A DNA stretch of 64,000 bases from Robertmurraya sp047302285 (GTDB lineage Bacteria; Bacillota; Bacilli; Bacillales; Cytobacillaceae). Shown here piece by piece: positions 42,964 to 51,358 of this stretch. The stretch covers positions 1,798,001 to 1,862,000 of the forward strand of contig NZ_CP154845.1 of NCBI RefSeq assembly GCF_047302285.1. The letters run 5' to 3'. The position numbers and the translations under genes were made by a program. The notes under the pieces are model-generated. The model saw only the letters and a program-made list of their open reading frames with translations, was not told the DNA's origin and did not search any database. The stretch's first letter is position 1. Each line of letters starts with the position of its first letter.

Positions 42964-43533
42964 TTAAAAAAATATCTTCTTATCCCGCTCTTCCTTAAGA
43001 ATTTCTACAGCTTCCCGGAAACGCTGGGAATGAACAATTTCACGTTCTCTTAAAAATCTCAAACCATCGTTCAGGTCAGGATCGTCACTAACATTAATGA
43101 TCCATTGGTAGGTAGCTCGTGCTTTTTCCTCTGCCGCAATATCCTCATAAAGATCGGCAATCGGATCCCCTTTTGCTTGAATATAGGTTGACGTCCAAGG
43201 TGCTCCGGCGGCGTTATGATAGAAGAGGGCATTATCATGATTTACATAGTGGTCGCCAAGTCCTGCAGCTTTCATCTGTTCAGGGGTAGCATCCTTTGTG
43301 AGCTTATAAATCATAGTTGCGATCATCTCTAAATGGGCAAATTCCTCGGTCCCAATATCAGTTAGAAGCCCAATTACTTTATCTGGTATCGAATAGCGCT
43401 GGTTTAAATATCTGAGCGCAGCAGACAATTCTCCGTCGGCTCCTCCATACTGTTCAATCAGAAATTTCGCGAGCATCGGATTACAAGTACTAACCTTAAC
43501 TGGATATTGGAGCTTTTTTTCATAAATCCACAT
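42964..43533 (-). CDS. cotJC: Spore coat protein CotJC (manganese catalase-like)
   Basis: A 189-residue ferritin-like, di-manganese catalase-type spore coat protein. Glu/His metal ligands occur in GGADGELSAALRYL, DIGTEEFAHLEMIATMIY and EDIAAEEKARATYQWI plus REREIVHSQRFREA. Length and order (after cotJA-cotJB) match. Deposited in the inner coat under mother-cell control. Confidence 0.94.
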   Translation of the reverse strand: MWIYEKKLQYPVKVSTCNPMLAKFLIEQYGGADGELSAALRYLNQRYSIPDKVIGLLTDIGTEEFAHLEMIATMIYKLTKDATPEQMKAAGLGDHYVNHDNALFYHNAAGAPWTSTYIQAKGDPIADLYEDIAAEEKARATYQWIINVSDDPDLNDGLRFLREREIVHSQRFREAVEILKEERDKKIFF

Positions 43534-43571
43534 ATGAATCTATCCCTCCTATTGTTGAAGTGTTTGCTCTA

Positions 43572-43835
43572 TTAAACTTGCCACGGCCATGGGGCGTCGT
43601 CCCAATTCCATGGTTGCCCGGAATAGCTGTGCCCGAACTGCATTAATGGACCATACACACTTTCAACCGCTTTTTTTAATTTTTTTCTCTCCTTTACGTA
43701 ATGATTAAATTGATTGATGGCTTCTAAATCGTTGTTATGGGTATCTAAATACAAGCTTAGTTCGACAAGAACAAAATCAACTGCTTGAAGCTGCTCCATC
43801 AGTTCATAAAATTCTGGTGGCAATTGTTTACTCAT
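43572..43835 (-). CDS. cotJB: Spore coat protein CotJB
   Basis: An 87-residue protein with the CotJB pattern: a helical part (FYELMEQLQAVDFVLVELSL, YLDTHNNDLEAI) and a Trp/Pro-rich end (GHSYSGQPWNWDDAPWPWQV). Needed with CotJA and CotJC for assembly of the group in the coat. Its start overlaps the end of cotJA by four bases; GGAGG-like sequence precedes it. Confidence 0.92.
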   Translation of the reverse strand: MSKQLPPEFYELMEQLQAVDFVLVELSLYLDTHNNDLEAINQFNHYVKERKKLKKAVESVYGPLMQFGHSYSGQPWNWDDAPWPWQV

Positions 43836-44065
43836 GATGGTTTTCCTCCCTTAGCAGCTAATTCACGAGAATTGTAATAAGGGTCGTAAAATGGCTTCCA
43901 TAGAGTTCCAGCCCGTAATGCTTCCATTGGTGAGAATTGGGGAAAATTATTTGGTTGAAATCCGATATACAAATTAGGTGGTGTGGAATATTTTTTAACC
44001 TTAATCGGTGGACAAGGATCAAATGGACCAACGTACGGGGAATAAGTTTTATAAGGTGTAAACAT
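43832..44065 (-). CDS. cotJA: Spore coat protein CotJA
   Basis: A 77-residue Pro/Tyr-rich small coat protein (MFTPYKTYSPYVGPFDPCPP at the start, SPMEALRAGTLWKPFYDPY in the middle). First gene of cotJABC. AGGAGGTC just upstream on the minus strand is a strong ribosome site, and a sigma-E-like promoter lies about 30 bp upstream. Confidence 0.92.
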   Translation of the reverse strand: MFTPYKTYSPYVGPFDPCPPIKVKKYSTPPNLYIGFQPNNFPQFSPMEALRAGTLWKPFYDPYYNSRELAAKGGKPS

Positions 44066-44095
44066 AGTTGACCTCCTTTATGGATATATCATTCA

Positions 44096-44123
44096 ATTTT
44101 ATGAAAAAAAACGGCAGACATGA
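44096..44123 (-). promoter_or_regulatory. Possible sigma-E promoter of cotJABC
   Basis: On the minus strand TCATGTCT (44116-44123) and CATAAAAT (44096-44103) resemble sigma-E -35 and -10 elements with a slightly short spacer. cotJ is a sigma-E operon in B. subtilis. Confidence 0.4.
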
Positions 44124-44206
44124 CAGTTATTTTCATTATAAGGAAAGGAGTTCTTTCTAATATTGTAGAATATAGTAGTGTACATATTAATACGGAGGTG
44201 AAAAAA

Positions 44207-44839
44207 ATGTTTGTTAAGAATATTATGATACCGAAACATCAAACATTTACCGTCCGGGCTGATGAACCGTTAAGGGTTGCCTTGGACAAATTAGAAGAGC
44301 ATAAAATCGACGGATTACCAGTGTTAAAAGGTAATCAATATGCAGGTATAGTGACAAGGTATAATCTCTATGAGAGTTTTTTTACCTCGAACCTTTCTAG
44401 AGAAGATTATTTGGAGAAAACGAGTTGTGCAGATATCGCAACGTACCAAAATAAATATTTGCAAGGACAAGAAATTTTTGAGAAAACCTTACTTGAACTG
44501 AAGGATTTCCCGTTGCTAGCGGTTGTAAATGATAAAAATGAATATTTAGGTGTTGTGACAAGATTCGATGTATTGGAGCAATTTCAATCTGCATTTGGAG
44601 TAAAGAAACCTGGAGTGAGGATTGCTTTTACATCGATTGAAACAGAAGGACGCCTTGCGCGCCTTGCCGAAATTGCCCATCAATTCCATGAACACATCAT
44701 CTCTTTGGTTACCTTTGATGAAACGGATAAACTCGTGCGTAGAATTGTGATGAAGATCGAGAAAAAAGACAATGTCGATAAATTTGTGAAAAAACTGGAG
44801 GATACTGGTTTCCGAATTTTAGATATTTACGAAGATTAA
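44207..44839 (+). CDS. CBS-ACT domain protein (AcuB-like)
   Basis: A 210-residue protein with two CBS repeats (KNIMIPKHQTFTVRADEPLR to about 60, and FPLLAVVNDKNEYLGVVTRF to about 130) and a C-terminal ACT-like domain (GVRIAFTSIETEGRLARLAE onward). This is the AcuB architecture, but no acu genes are nearby and the sequence is divergent. Such proteins bind adenine nucleotides and regulate partners. CGGAGGTG precedes the ATG at 44207; the frame is open back to 44120. Target unknown. Confidence 0.82.
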   Translation: MFVKNIMIPKHQTFTVRADEPLRVALDKLEEHKIDGLPVLKGNQYAGIVTRYNLYESFFTSNLSREDYLEKTSCADIATYQNKYLQGQEIFEKTLLELKDFPLLAVVNDKNEYLGVVTRFDVLEQFQSAFGVKKPGVRIAFTSIETEGRLARLAEIAHQFHEHIISLVTFDETDKLVRRIVMKIEKKDNVDKFVKKLEDTGFRILDIYED

Positions 44840-44854
44840 AGCAAGAAAAAGCCT

Positions 44855-44889
44855 CCCTCTCATAGATTGTTTATGAGAGGGATTTTTTC
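44855..44889 (+). terminator. Terminator after the CBS gene
   Basis: CCCTCTCATA pairs perfectly with TATGAGAGGG, followed by six T. Confidence 0.88.
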
Positions 44890-44947
44890 TGTTTTTTATG
44901 GCGATATGGTATGATTTTTAAAATAGTAAGGCAATATGGGAGGAACT

Positions 44948-45727
44948 ATGGTTTACATTTTTGCATTTCTCATTTTGAGCTTTGGGTTCGGACTTATCAC
45001 ATATATGTATAAAGTAGCCCATTCTGATCCTGTCTTGTATCAAGAAATCACATTTCCGAACTTTCCTGGCAGCTTAGGTGAAGTAAAGCTGTTTTTTATT
45101 TCCGATATTCATCGACGAGTTATTTCTGAGGAGATTGTAAAAGAAGTGAAGGGGAAAGTAGATTTAGTGCTCATTGGAGGAGATCTTTTAGAAAAAAGGG
45201 TACCGATTGAACGAGTGGAGCAAAATATCAAATTATTAACCGAAATCGGCCCCACCTATTTTGTTTGGGGTAATAATGACTATGAAATTAACCCTCGGTT
45301 ATTAGATGGGTTACTTTTAAAATATGGAGTCAAAATTTTGGACAATACGGCGGTTTCTTTTGAATCTGAAGAAGGGGAACGTTTTGTTTTGTTAGGGACA
45401 GACGATATATCCAGGGAAAGGGATCGACTCGATTTAGCTCTTCAAGATTCTGGCGAAGAAGGATTTAAGGTATTGGTCAGCCATGATCCGAAAATTCAGC
45501 ATCAACTAAAAGAAGAAGATCACATCTCGCTTGTATTAAGTGGACATACACATGGAGGTCAAATAAGAATATTTGGAATCGGTCCGTATGAGTTAGGAAA
45601 ATTGAAGAGACTAGGGAAGACAATAATGCTGGTGAGCAACGGTTATGGAACTACCTCATTGCCACTACGACTAGGTGCTAGCCCGGAAACTCACGTCATT
45701 ACGTTAAAAAAAGGAAACGAAGAATAG
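44948..45727 (+). CDS. ypbG: YpbG, membrane-anchored metallophosphoesterase
   Basis: A 259-residue calcineurin-like phosphoesterase. An N-terminal membrane helix (YIFAFLILSFGFGLITYMY) is followed by the metal-binding motifs FISDIHRR, GGDLLE, WGNNDYE and VLSGHTHGGQ, in family order. GGGAGGA just before 44948 sets the start; an earlier ATG at 44936 overlaps that site. Substrate unknown. Matches B. subtilis YpbG and is followed by mecB as there. Confidence 0.88.
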   Translation: MVYIFAFLILSFGFGLITYMYKVAHSDPVLYQEITFPNFPGSLGEVKLFFISDIHRRVISEEIVKEVKGKVDLVLIGGDLLEKRVPIERVEQNIKLLTEIGPTYFVWGNNDYEINPRLLDGLLLKYGVKILDNTAVSFESEEGERFVLLGTDDISRERDRLDLALQDSGEEGFKVLVSHDPKIQHQLKEEDHISLVLSGHTHGGQIRIFGIGPYELGKLKRLGKTIMLVSNGYGTTSLPLRLGASPETHVITLKKGNEE

Positions 45728-45810
45728 TAAAAACCCTTTTTAGACGACTCACCATCCCTCTTTATTTACATAAACTAAAGCAAGAGTTGTCACAGTAGGG
45801 GGCAAAAAAT

Positions 45811-46395
45811 ATGCGCATTGAGCGATTGAATTATAATAAAATCAAGATCTTCCTTACATCAGACGATTTAATGGAACGAGGATTGACAAAAGAGGATATT
45901 TGGAAAGATTCCCTCAAATGGCATCAGCTTTTTCATGATATGCTTGAAGAGGCAAGTGATGAGTTTGGCGTGAAAATTGAAGGCTCAGTTGCAGTAGAGA
46001 TTTTCTCTATGCATGCACAAGGAATGATCATGATTGTGACGATGGAAGAAGAGGAAGAAGAACAATCCCTACATGATGGGTTTATAGATATGGCGGTAAC
46101 GGCTAATAATAATGAAGACATACTTTTTGAATTTAAGGATTTTGAGGATGTTATTCAACTAACACAACATTTAAGCAACTTAAATGTACTTGGTGGAAAA
46201 CTATATAATTGGAATCAAAAGTATTTTTTATCTCTCAAAGAGGACTCGCTACACCAATCGGATAGTGTTATCGCGATTTTATCAGAATTTGGTGATGTAT
46301 CGTTAAGGAGCATACATTGGCTTGAAGAGTATGGTCAGAACGTGATAAATGATCATGCAATTGAAACGATTATCGAGTATTTTTTAGCTAAATGA
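45811..46395 (+). CDS. mecB: Adaptor protein MecB (MecA paralogue YpbH)
   Basis: A 194-residue MecA-family adaptor that feeds substrates to ClpCP and affects competence and sporulation. The N-terminal target-binding region starts MRIERLNYNKIKIFLTSDDL, an acidic linker (TMEEEEEEQS) follows, and the C-terminal ClpC-binding domain includes EFKDFEDVIQLTQHL and YFLSLKEDS. Length and location match YpbH. The main mecA is expected elsewhere. Confidence 0.92.
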   Translation: MRIERLNYNKIKIFLTSDDLMERGLTKEDIWKDSLKWHQLFHDMLEEASDEFGVKIEGSVAVEIFSMHAQGMIMIVTMEEEEEEQSLHDGFIDMAVTANNNEDILFEFKDFEDVIQLTQHLSNLNVLGGKLYNWNQKYFLSLKEDSLHQSDSVIAILSEFGDVSLRSIHWLEEYGQNVINDHAIETIIEYFLAK

Positions 46396-46402
46396 ACGGA
46401 AC

Positions 46403-46448
46403 AAAGACTTCCTTAAATAAGGGTAGTTACTCTTATAGAAGTCTTTTT
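46403..46448 (+). terminator. Terminator after mecB
   Basis: AAAGACTTC pairs with GAAGTCTTT, the inner part also pairing (TAAGGGTA with TACTCTTA), followed by T. Confidence 0.8.
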
Positions 46449-46547
46449 CTGTCTTTTATGAAGTAATTAAAGGAAAGTGTCTTTAAAATAAGAATGGCAA
46501 CGTTTACATTTTAAATTAATTGTATGTAAAAAAGGCTCTCATTCATC

Positions 46548-46575
46548 TTGCATTAATTATCCAAACGTGTATACT
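46548..46575 (+). promoter_or_regulatory. Sigma-A promoter of gudB
   Basis: TTGCAT (46548-46553), a 16-bp spacer and TATACT (46570-46575), about 50 bp before the start. Confidence 0.55.
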
Positions 46576-46627
46576 TGTGACTGAAAGAGGACAATTATTG
46601 AAAGCGATTTTAGGAGGTTTATTTTAG

Positions 46628-47905
46628 ATGGTAGCCGAGAAAGGTACTGAAAATATAAATCAAGAAGACAAGCTTGATGTCTTAAAGTCTACTCAAACTG
46701 TCATACACAATGCACTCGAAAGACTTGGATACCCTGAAGAAGTCTACGAGCTATTAAAAGAACCTTTAAGATTGATGACGGTCAAAATTCCTGTAAGAAT
46801 GGATGATGGATCTGTAAAAGTCTTTACTGGCTACCGGGCCCAGCATAACGATGCCGTAGGTCCTACAAAAGGTGGAATTCGTTTTCACCCAAATGTAACT
46901 GAAAAAGAGGTAAAAGCACTCTCCATTTGGATGAGTTTAAAATGTGGAATTGTGGATCTGCCATATGGTGGCGGTAAAGGTGGAATCGTCTGTGATCCAC
47001 GAGATATGTCATTTAGAGAACTGGAACGTTTAAGTCGTGGTTATGTTCGAGCGATCAGTCAAATCGTTGGTCCAACAAAGGATATTCCAGCTCCTGATGT
47101 TTTCACCAATTCGCAAATCATGGCTTGGATGATGGATGAATATAGCCGTATTGATGAATTTAATTCTCCTGGCTTTATTACTGGAAAGCCACTTGTTTTA
47201 GGAGGTTCTCATGGGAGGGAATCTGCGACAGCAAAGGGAGTAACGATTTGTATTGAAGAGGCTGCGAAAAAGAAGGGCATTGAAATAAAAGGGGCACGAG
47301 TCGTTGTTCAAGGATTTGGAAACGCAGGAAGCTTCTTATCAAAATTCATGCATGATGCAGGTGCCAAAGTAGTTGGAATCTCAGATGCATATGGTGGCTT
47401 ATATGATCCAGATGGTTTAGATATCGATTATTTACTTGATCGTCGTGATAGCTTCGGAACGGTAACAAAACTATTTAATAACACGATTTCAAATAAAGAG
47501 CTTTTGGAATTGGATTGTGATATTCTCGTTCCGGCAGCCATTGAAAATCAGATAACAGAAGATAATGCCCATAATATTAGAGCGAAAATCGTGGTGGAGG
47601 CTGCAAATGGCCCAACTACTTTAGAAGCTACTCAAATCTTAACAGATAGAGGAATTCTTCTCGTACCAGATGTACTAGCTTCAGCTGGAGGCGTGACTGT
47701 ATCTTATTTTGAATGGGTTCAAAATAATCAAGGTTATTATTGGACTGAAGAAGAAGTAGAAGATAAACTTAGAGCTGTTATGGTAAAATCATTTGATAAC
47801 ATCTACAACACAGCTCAATCCCGTCGAGTCGATATGAGGCTCGCTGCCTACATGGTAGGAGTCAGAAAAATGGCAGAAGCATCCAGATTCAGAGGCTGGA
47901 TTTAA
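46628..47905 (+). CDS. gudB: Glutamate dehydrogenase, NAD-specific
   Basis: A 425-residue glutamate dehydrogenase that oxidises glutamate to 2-oxoglutarate and ammonia. Substrate-binding GPTKGGIRFHP, catalytic Lys in LPYGGGKGGIVCDP, Rossmann VVVQGFGNAGSF and the C-terminal VSYFEWVQNNQGYYWTEEEV are present. The segment TEKEVKALSIWMSLK has no internal 9-bp tandem duplication of the kind that inactivates GudB in domesticated B. subtilis, so the enzyme should be active. AGGAGG lies ten bases before the ATG. Confidence 0.95.
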   Translation: MVAEKGTENINQEDKLDVLKSTQTVIHNALERLGYPEEVYELLKEPLRLMTVKIPVRMDDGSVKVFTGYRAQHNDAVGPTKGGIRFHPNVTEKEVKALSIWMSLKCGIVDLPYGGGKGGIVCDPRDMSFRELERLSRGYVRAISQIVGPTKDIPAPDVFTNSQIMAWMMDEYSRIDEFNSPGFITGKPLVLGGSHGRESATAKGVTICIEEAAKKKGIEIKGARVVVQGFGNAGSFLSKFMHDAGAKVVGISDAYGGLYDPDGLDIDYLLDRRDSFGTVTKLFNNTISNKELLELDCDILVPAAIENQITEDNAHNIRAKIVVEAANGPTTLEATQILTDRGILLVPDVLASAGGVTVSYFEWVQNNQGYYWTEEEVEDKLRAVMVKSFDNIYNTAQSRRVDMRLAAYMVGVRKMAEASRFRGWI

Positions 47906-47908
47906 TTA

Positions 47909-47955
47909 GAAAAGCGGAAGCCGCTGAAGCTGGATAATAATAAGCGGAGAGCGCA
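47909..47955. repeat. Remnants of the GAAAAGCGGAAG repeat
   Basis: GAAAAGCGGAAG is followed directly by CCGCTGAAGCTGGA, the two ends of the repeat family seen at 30446-30722 joined with the middle deleted. AAGCGGAGAGCGC follows at 47942-47954, like the start of another copy. GCGG-AAG-CCGC forms a tiny hairpin. Confidence 0.55.
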
Positions 47956-47978
47956 AAATATATAAACTTTATAACGGA

Positions 47979-48004
47979 GAGGACTTACCACTAGGTGAGT
48001 CCTC
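47979..48004 (+). terminator. Terminator-like hairpin after gudB
   Basis: GAGGACTTACC pairs with GGTGAGTCCTC (one G-U) around four bases. The T-tract is poor, so termination is uncertain. Confidence 0.45.
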
Positions 48005-48036
48005 CTTAGTTATTGTCGTTAAGGAGTGGTTTTAAC

Positions 48037-49005
48037 ATGAAACAAGAAGAGGTTATTGTTGTTGGAGGAGGACCGTGCGGAATTGCTGCGGCTATCTCCT
48101 TAAAGAAGATTGGCATAGAACCAGTCATTATTGAAAAAGGGAATATTGTAAATGCTATTTATCATTATCCAACACATCAAACCTTTTTTAGTACGAGTGA
48201 GAAGCTCGAAATTGGCAATTATCCTTTCGTAACAGAACATTATAAACCAAAGCGGAATCAAGCGTTAGTCTATTATCGTGAAGTCGTAAAGAGAGAACAG
48301 TTAAGAGTAAATACGTATGAGAAGGTACAATCTGTTAAAAAAGAGGAAAACGAAACCTTTACTGTTGTGACGGATAAACAAGTTTATAGATGTCAAAATG
48401 TTGTGATCGCAACAGGTTATTATGATAATCCCAATTATATGAATGTGAACGGTGAAGACTTGCCTAAAGTATTTCATTACTTTAAAGAAGCGCATCCTTA
48501 CTTTGATAAAGATGTTGTTGTCATTGGAGGGAAAAACTCAAGTGTAGATGCAACGCTTGAACTTGTTAAAGCGGGGGCAAGGGTAACGGTTATATATCGT
48601 GGATCTAGCTTTTCTACAAGCATCAAGCCATGGATTCTCCCAGAGTTTGAATCTTTAATTCGTAATGGGATTGTAACAATGGTGTTTAATGCACACGTCA
48701 AGGAAATTACTGAAGATAAAGTGATCTATGTGAAAGATGGTCAACAAGTTGGAATCAAAAATGATTTTGTCTTTGCCATGACAGGTTATCACCCCGATCA
48801 CCATTTTCTTAAACAAATGGGTGTGGAGATTAACGAAGAGTCAGGTAGACCAACCTTTAACGAAGAGACGATGGAAACGAATGTACCAGGTATTTACATT
48901 GCCGGAGTCATCGCCGCAGGAAATAACGCTAATGAAATCTTTATTGAAAATGGACGTTTTCACGGAGAGAAAATTGCGAATGCGATAAAATTACAGAAGA
49001 ATTGA
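48037..49005 (+). CDS. ypdA: Bacillithiol disulfide reductase YpdA (Bdr)
   Basis: A 322-residue FAD/NADPH oxidoreductase. The first Rossmann motif VVGGGPCGIAAAISL carries the characteristic Cys14 of YpdA, which reacts with oxidised bacillithiol. A second nucleotide motif (VVVIGGKNSSVDATLEL) and AGVIAAGNNANEIFIENGRF complete the pattern. It keeps bacillithiol reduced. AAGGAG ten bases before the ATG at 48037 sets the start; the frame is open to 48013. It follows gudB as in B. subtilis. Confidence 0.93.
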   Translation: MKQEEVIVVGGGPCGIAAAISLKKIGIEPVIIEKGNIVNAIYHYPTHQTFFSTSEKLEIGNYPFVTEHYKPKRNQALVYYREVVKREQLRVNTYEKVQSVKKEENETFTVVTDKQVYRCQNVVIATGYYDNPNYMNVNGEDLPKVFHYFKEAHPYFDKDVVVIGGKNSSVDATLELVKAGARVTVIYRGSSFSTSIKPWILPEFESLIRNGIVTMVFNAHVKEITEDKVIYVKDGQQVGIKNDFVFAMTGYHPDHHFLKQMGVEINEESGRPTFNEETMETNVPGIYIAGVIAAGNNANEIFIENGRFHGEKIANAIKLQKN

Positions 49006-49069
49006 GTAAGTACTCCTTTGAATCTGGGATTTATATTATGAGTTGTGTGTGGGAAGCGAGGATGGGATA

Positions 49070-49144
49070 TTGAATAAGGGTATTCATATCTTATTTCTAA
49101 TCCTTTTTTCATTTACTGTAAGTGGTTGTTCTGTTTTTAGTTAA
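49070..49144 (+). CDS. Putative 24-residue lipobox peptide
   Basis: A TTG-initiated frame encodes M(L)NKGIHILFLILFSFTVSGC then SVFS and a TAA stop. This is a complete lipoprotein signal sequence (basic n-region, hydrophobic core, lipobox VSGC) with only four residues after it. GCGAGG/GGATGGG lies just upstream. It could be a true short lipopeptide, a signal-peptide pheromone source, or the stump of a decayed lipoprotein gene. The remainder of the 49006-49324 gap holds only a hairpin. Confidence 0.4.
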   Translation: MNKGIHILFLILFSFTVSGCSVFS

Positions 49145-49222
49145 TGATAATTGCTAATTAAGTGGAATTCTTCCGTCTACTTATTCGTCACATCAAATCT
49201 GGTCCTCAACTTAACCCCAACC

Positions 49223-49258
49223 GAATTGACGTATGACCATTCATACGTCAATTCTTGT
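49223..49258. terminator. Hairpin between ypdA region and ansA
   Basis: GAATTGACGTATGA pairs perfectly (14 bp) with TCATACGTCAATTC around CCAT. The T-tract is modest on the plus strand and absent on the minus strand. Confidence 0.55.
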
Positions 49259-49324
49259 GTATATTAATAAACCCGAAAACGAACCTTTTGATTATAATCT
49301 CCATGCATTTTCTAAATGTTCAAA

Positions 49325-50299
49325 TCAAATCGCAAAGGCTTGTTCGATTTGATTCCTGTCTGAAGTAATCGCCAGTAAGATTAGAAGTTTCAAACGAGCT
49401 TTCTGTCCGTTAAGTCCATTGGAAAAAATGACGCCCATTTCTTTCAATTGTTTTCCCCCACCCTCATAGGCATACGTATCTTGCGCGATTCCATTAAAAC
49501 AGCGGGACACAAAAACAACAGGGATATTATTGATAATTAATGCTTGGATTCCTGGTATTGTTGCTGGAGGAAGATTTCCTTGGCCAAGAGCTTCGATGAC
49601 AATTCCATCACAAGGTAATGCATTAATGGCATCTAGTAAGGTTGAATCCATTCCAGCATGCGCTTTTATCAGAACCACCTTTTTGGAAACATCTGAGATC
49701 GGATAACATTCTGTACGAGTTGGACTATGATGGAAGACAACTCCTCGCTTTGTTACAATCCCAATCGGTCCATACTGCGGACTTTGGAAAGTACTAATAT
49801 TGCTGGTATGAGTCTTTGTCACATTTTCTGCTGTATGGATTTCGTCATTTAATACGACGAGAACCCCTTTTCCATGTGCTTCTTCACTACTTGCTACTTT
49901 TATCGATGAGATTAAATTATATAATCCATCAGCACCTATTTCATTACTAGAACGCATTGCCCCTGTAACAACGATTGGTATCGTGCTGTTGAGCGTTAAG
50001 TCTAGAAAATAAGCTGTTTCCTCGAGGGTATCTGTACCATGGGTAATCACCACTCCATTTATTTCATCCGATATGTTTCGTTGGGAAATAAGTTCTCGAA
50101 TTTTTAGCATCTCGGTTGGAGTGATATGTGGAGAAGGCAAGTTAAATGGTTCTTCTATAATTAAGTGAGCAAAATCCACTAATTCCTCTGTTTTTTTAGT
50201 CAAAGGGTTTGACTCATTAGGTGTGACTGCACCGGTTTTTTCGTCTTCGCTCATTGAAATGGTTCCACCGGTATGAATGACAAGTATCTTTTTCTTCAT
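49325..50299 (-). CDS. ansA: L-asparaginase
   Basis: A 324-residue asparaginase that hydrolyses asparagine to aspartate and ammonia. The two catalytic threonine motifs are VIHTGGTISMSEDE and VVITHGTDTLEETAYF; GAMRSSNEIGADGLYNL and the AHAGMDSTLLDA loop follow. No signal peptide is present from the start at 50299 (MKKKILVIHTGG), chosen by GGAGG eight bases upstream, so it is probably cytoplasmic. The symbol is used for the family; the paralogue class is not certain. Confidence 0.85.
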   Translation of the reverse strand: MKKKILVIHTGGTISMSEDEKTGAVTPNESNPLTKKTEELVDFAHLIIEEPFNLPSPHITPTEMLKIRELISQRNISDEINGVVITHGTDTLEETAYFLDLTLNSTIPIVVTGAMRSSNEIGADGLYNLISSIKVASSEEAHGKGVLVVLNDEIHTAENVTKTHTSNISTFQSPQYGPIGIVTKRGVVFHHSPTRTECYPISDVSKKVVLIKAHAGMDSTLLDAINALPCDGIVIEALGQGNLPPATIPGIQALIINNIPVVFVSRCFNGIAQDTYAYEGGGKQLKEMGVIFSNGLNGQKARLKLLILLAITSDRNQIEQAFAI

Positions 50300-50492
50300 T
50301 ATGAAGCCTCCGTGTGTATTTCTCATTTTCATTCTATCTATTCCATGATACGATTAAAGGAGGGATTTCCTCAAATCTTTTTATTTATTTTGGACAAAAA
50401 TAATAACTTTTGAATGATCTATGTAGATGGTGGATTTGATTTATATTGAGATATAGAGAGCTTTATAAAAAGCCTTGAAAAGAGGAACATAA

Positions 50493-51173
50493 ATGTTGGG
50501 GATATTATCAGCTGGGATAGCGCCTGGATTGGCCCTATTAAGCTATTTTTATTTGAAAGATGAATATGACTCGGAACCAGTTTCTTTTGTTTTTAGGGCA
50601 TTTATTTATGGAGCGATTCTGGTGTTTCCGATCATGTTTATTCAGTATGTCCTGGAAGTAGAGAATTTGGTTCAATCAGAAGTGATTCACGCTTTCTTTT
50701 CAACCAGTCTTCTTGAAGAATTTTTTAAATGGTTTATTCTCATTTATACCGTTTATCAACATATAGAATTTGATGAGCCATATGATGGTATTGTTTATGG
50801 AGCGGCTGTATCATTAGGGTTTGCAACTGCAGAAAATATATTTTACTTGGTTGGAAATGGACTAGAGTATGCAATGGGAAGAGCATTATTGCCAGTGTCT
50901 AGTCATGCACTTTTTGGTGTGATTATGGGTTACTATTTAGGAAAAGCAAAATTTAATCAAAAATCAAAAGTGAAATGGTTTATTCTCTCCTTAATGCTTC
51001 CGTTTCTTCTGCATGGAATTTACGACTACATCTTACTTTCTTTAAAAAATTGGGTTATGTACATGTTTCCATTCATGATCTTCTTATGGTGGCTTGCACT
51101 AAGAAAAGCGAAACACGCAAGAACACTACACTCACAAAATCATATAGAAGTAAACAAGGGCCTTCCATTATAA
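50493..51173 (+). CDS. prsW: Site-1 protease PrsW
   Basis: A 226-residue polytopic membrane metalloprotease that makes the first cut in the anti-sigma factor RsiW under envelope stress. The catalytic Glu pair is at E75-E76 in LLEEFFKW, the same residue numbers as in B. subtilis PrsW. Other conserved parts are GFATAENIFY and His in SSHALFGVIMGYYLGKA, and HGIYDYILL. AGAGG precedes the ATG. It lies upstream of sleB, as in B. subtilis (ypdC). Its stop codon lies within the terminator stem-loop. Confidence 0.93.
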   Translation: MLGILSAGIAPGLALLSYFYLKDEYDSEPVSFVFRAFIYGAILVFPIMFIQYVLEVENLVQSEVIHAFFSTSLLEEFFKWFILIYTVYQHIEFDEPYDGIVYGAAVSLGFATAENIFYLVGNGLEYAMGRALLPVSSHALFGVIMGYYLGKAKFNQKSKVKWFILSLMLPFLLHGIYDYILLSLKNWVMYMFPFMIFLWWLALRKAKHARTLHSQNHIEVNKGLPL

Positions 51174-51190
51174 AAATGGAGGGCTTTTTT
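51160..51190 (+). terminator. Terminator after prsW
   Basis: GCCTTCCATT pairs with AATGGAGGGC (one G-U), followed by six T. Confidence 0.82.
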
Positions 51191-51358
51191 ATGTTTGTCA
51201 CTAGAGTTTTAAAGCTTGTTTTAAGAAAGCACTTTGATTTTTTGAATAAAAACCCACTTACTACAAAAAATAGGCTCAAGTGGAGTACATTGCCTTTTAA
51301 AGTAAGATTACGGAACAAAGTTCATCTTAGGAAACAAATTCAATTGGGGGTGCATTCA

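Noticed and set aside
42964..44065. Acquisition by horizontal transfer of the cotJ block
   Set aside because: Base composition and gene style match the neighbours; relocation within the lineage is enough to explain it.
51240..51335. Possible sigma-G promoter before sleB
   Set aside because: GAATA and CATCTTA elements exist but not at a compatible spacing.
50975..51358. N-terminal extension of sleB of 128 codons
   Set aside because: It overlaps prsW and its terminator and does not resemble SleB; the TTG at 51359 has a good ribosome site and a signal peptide follows.
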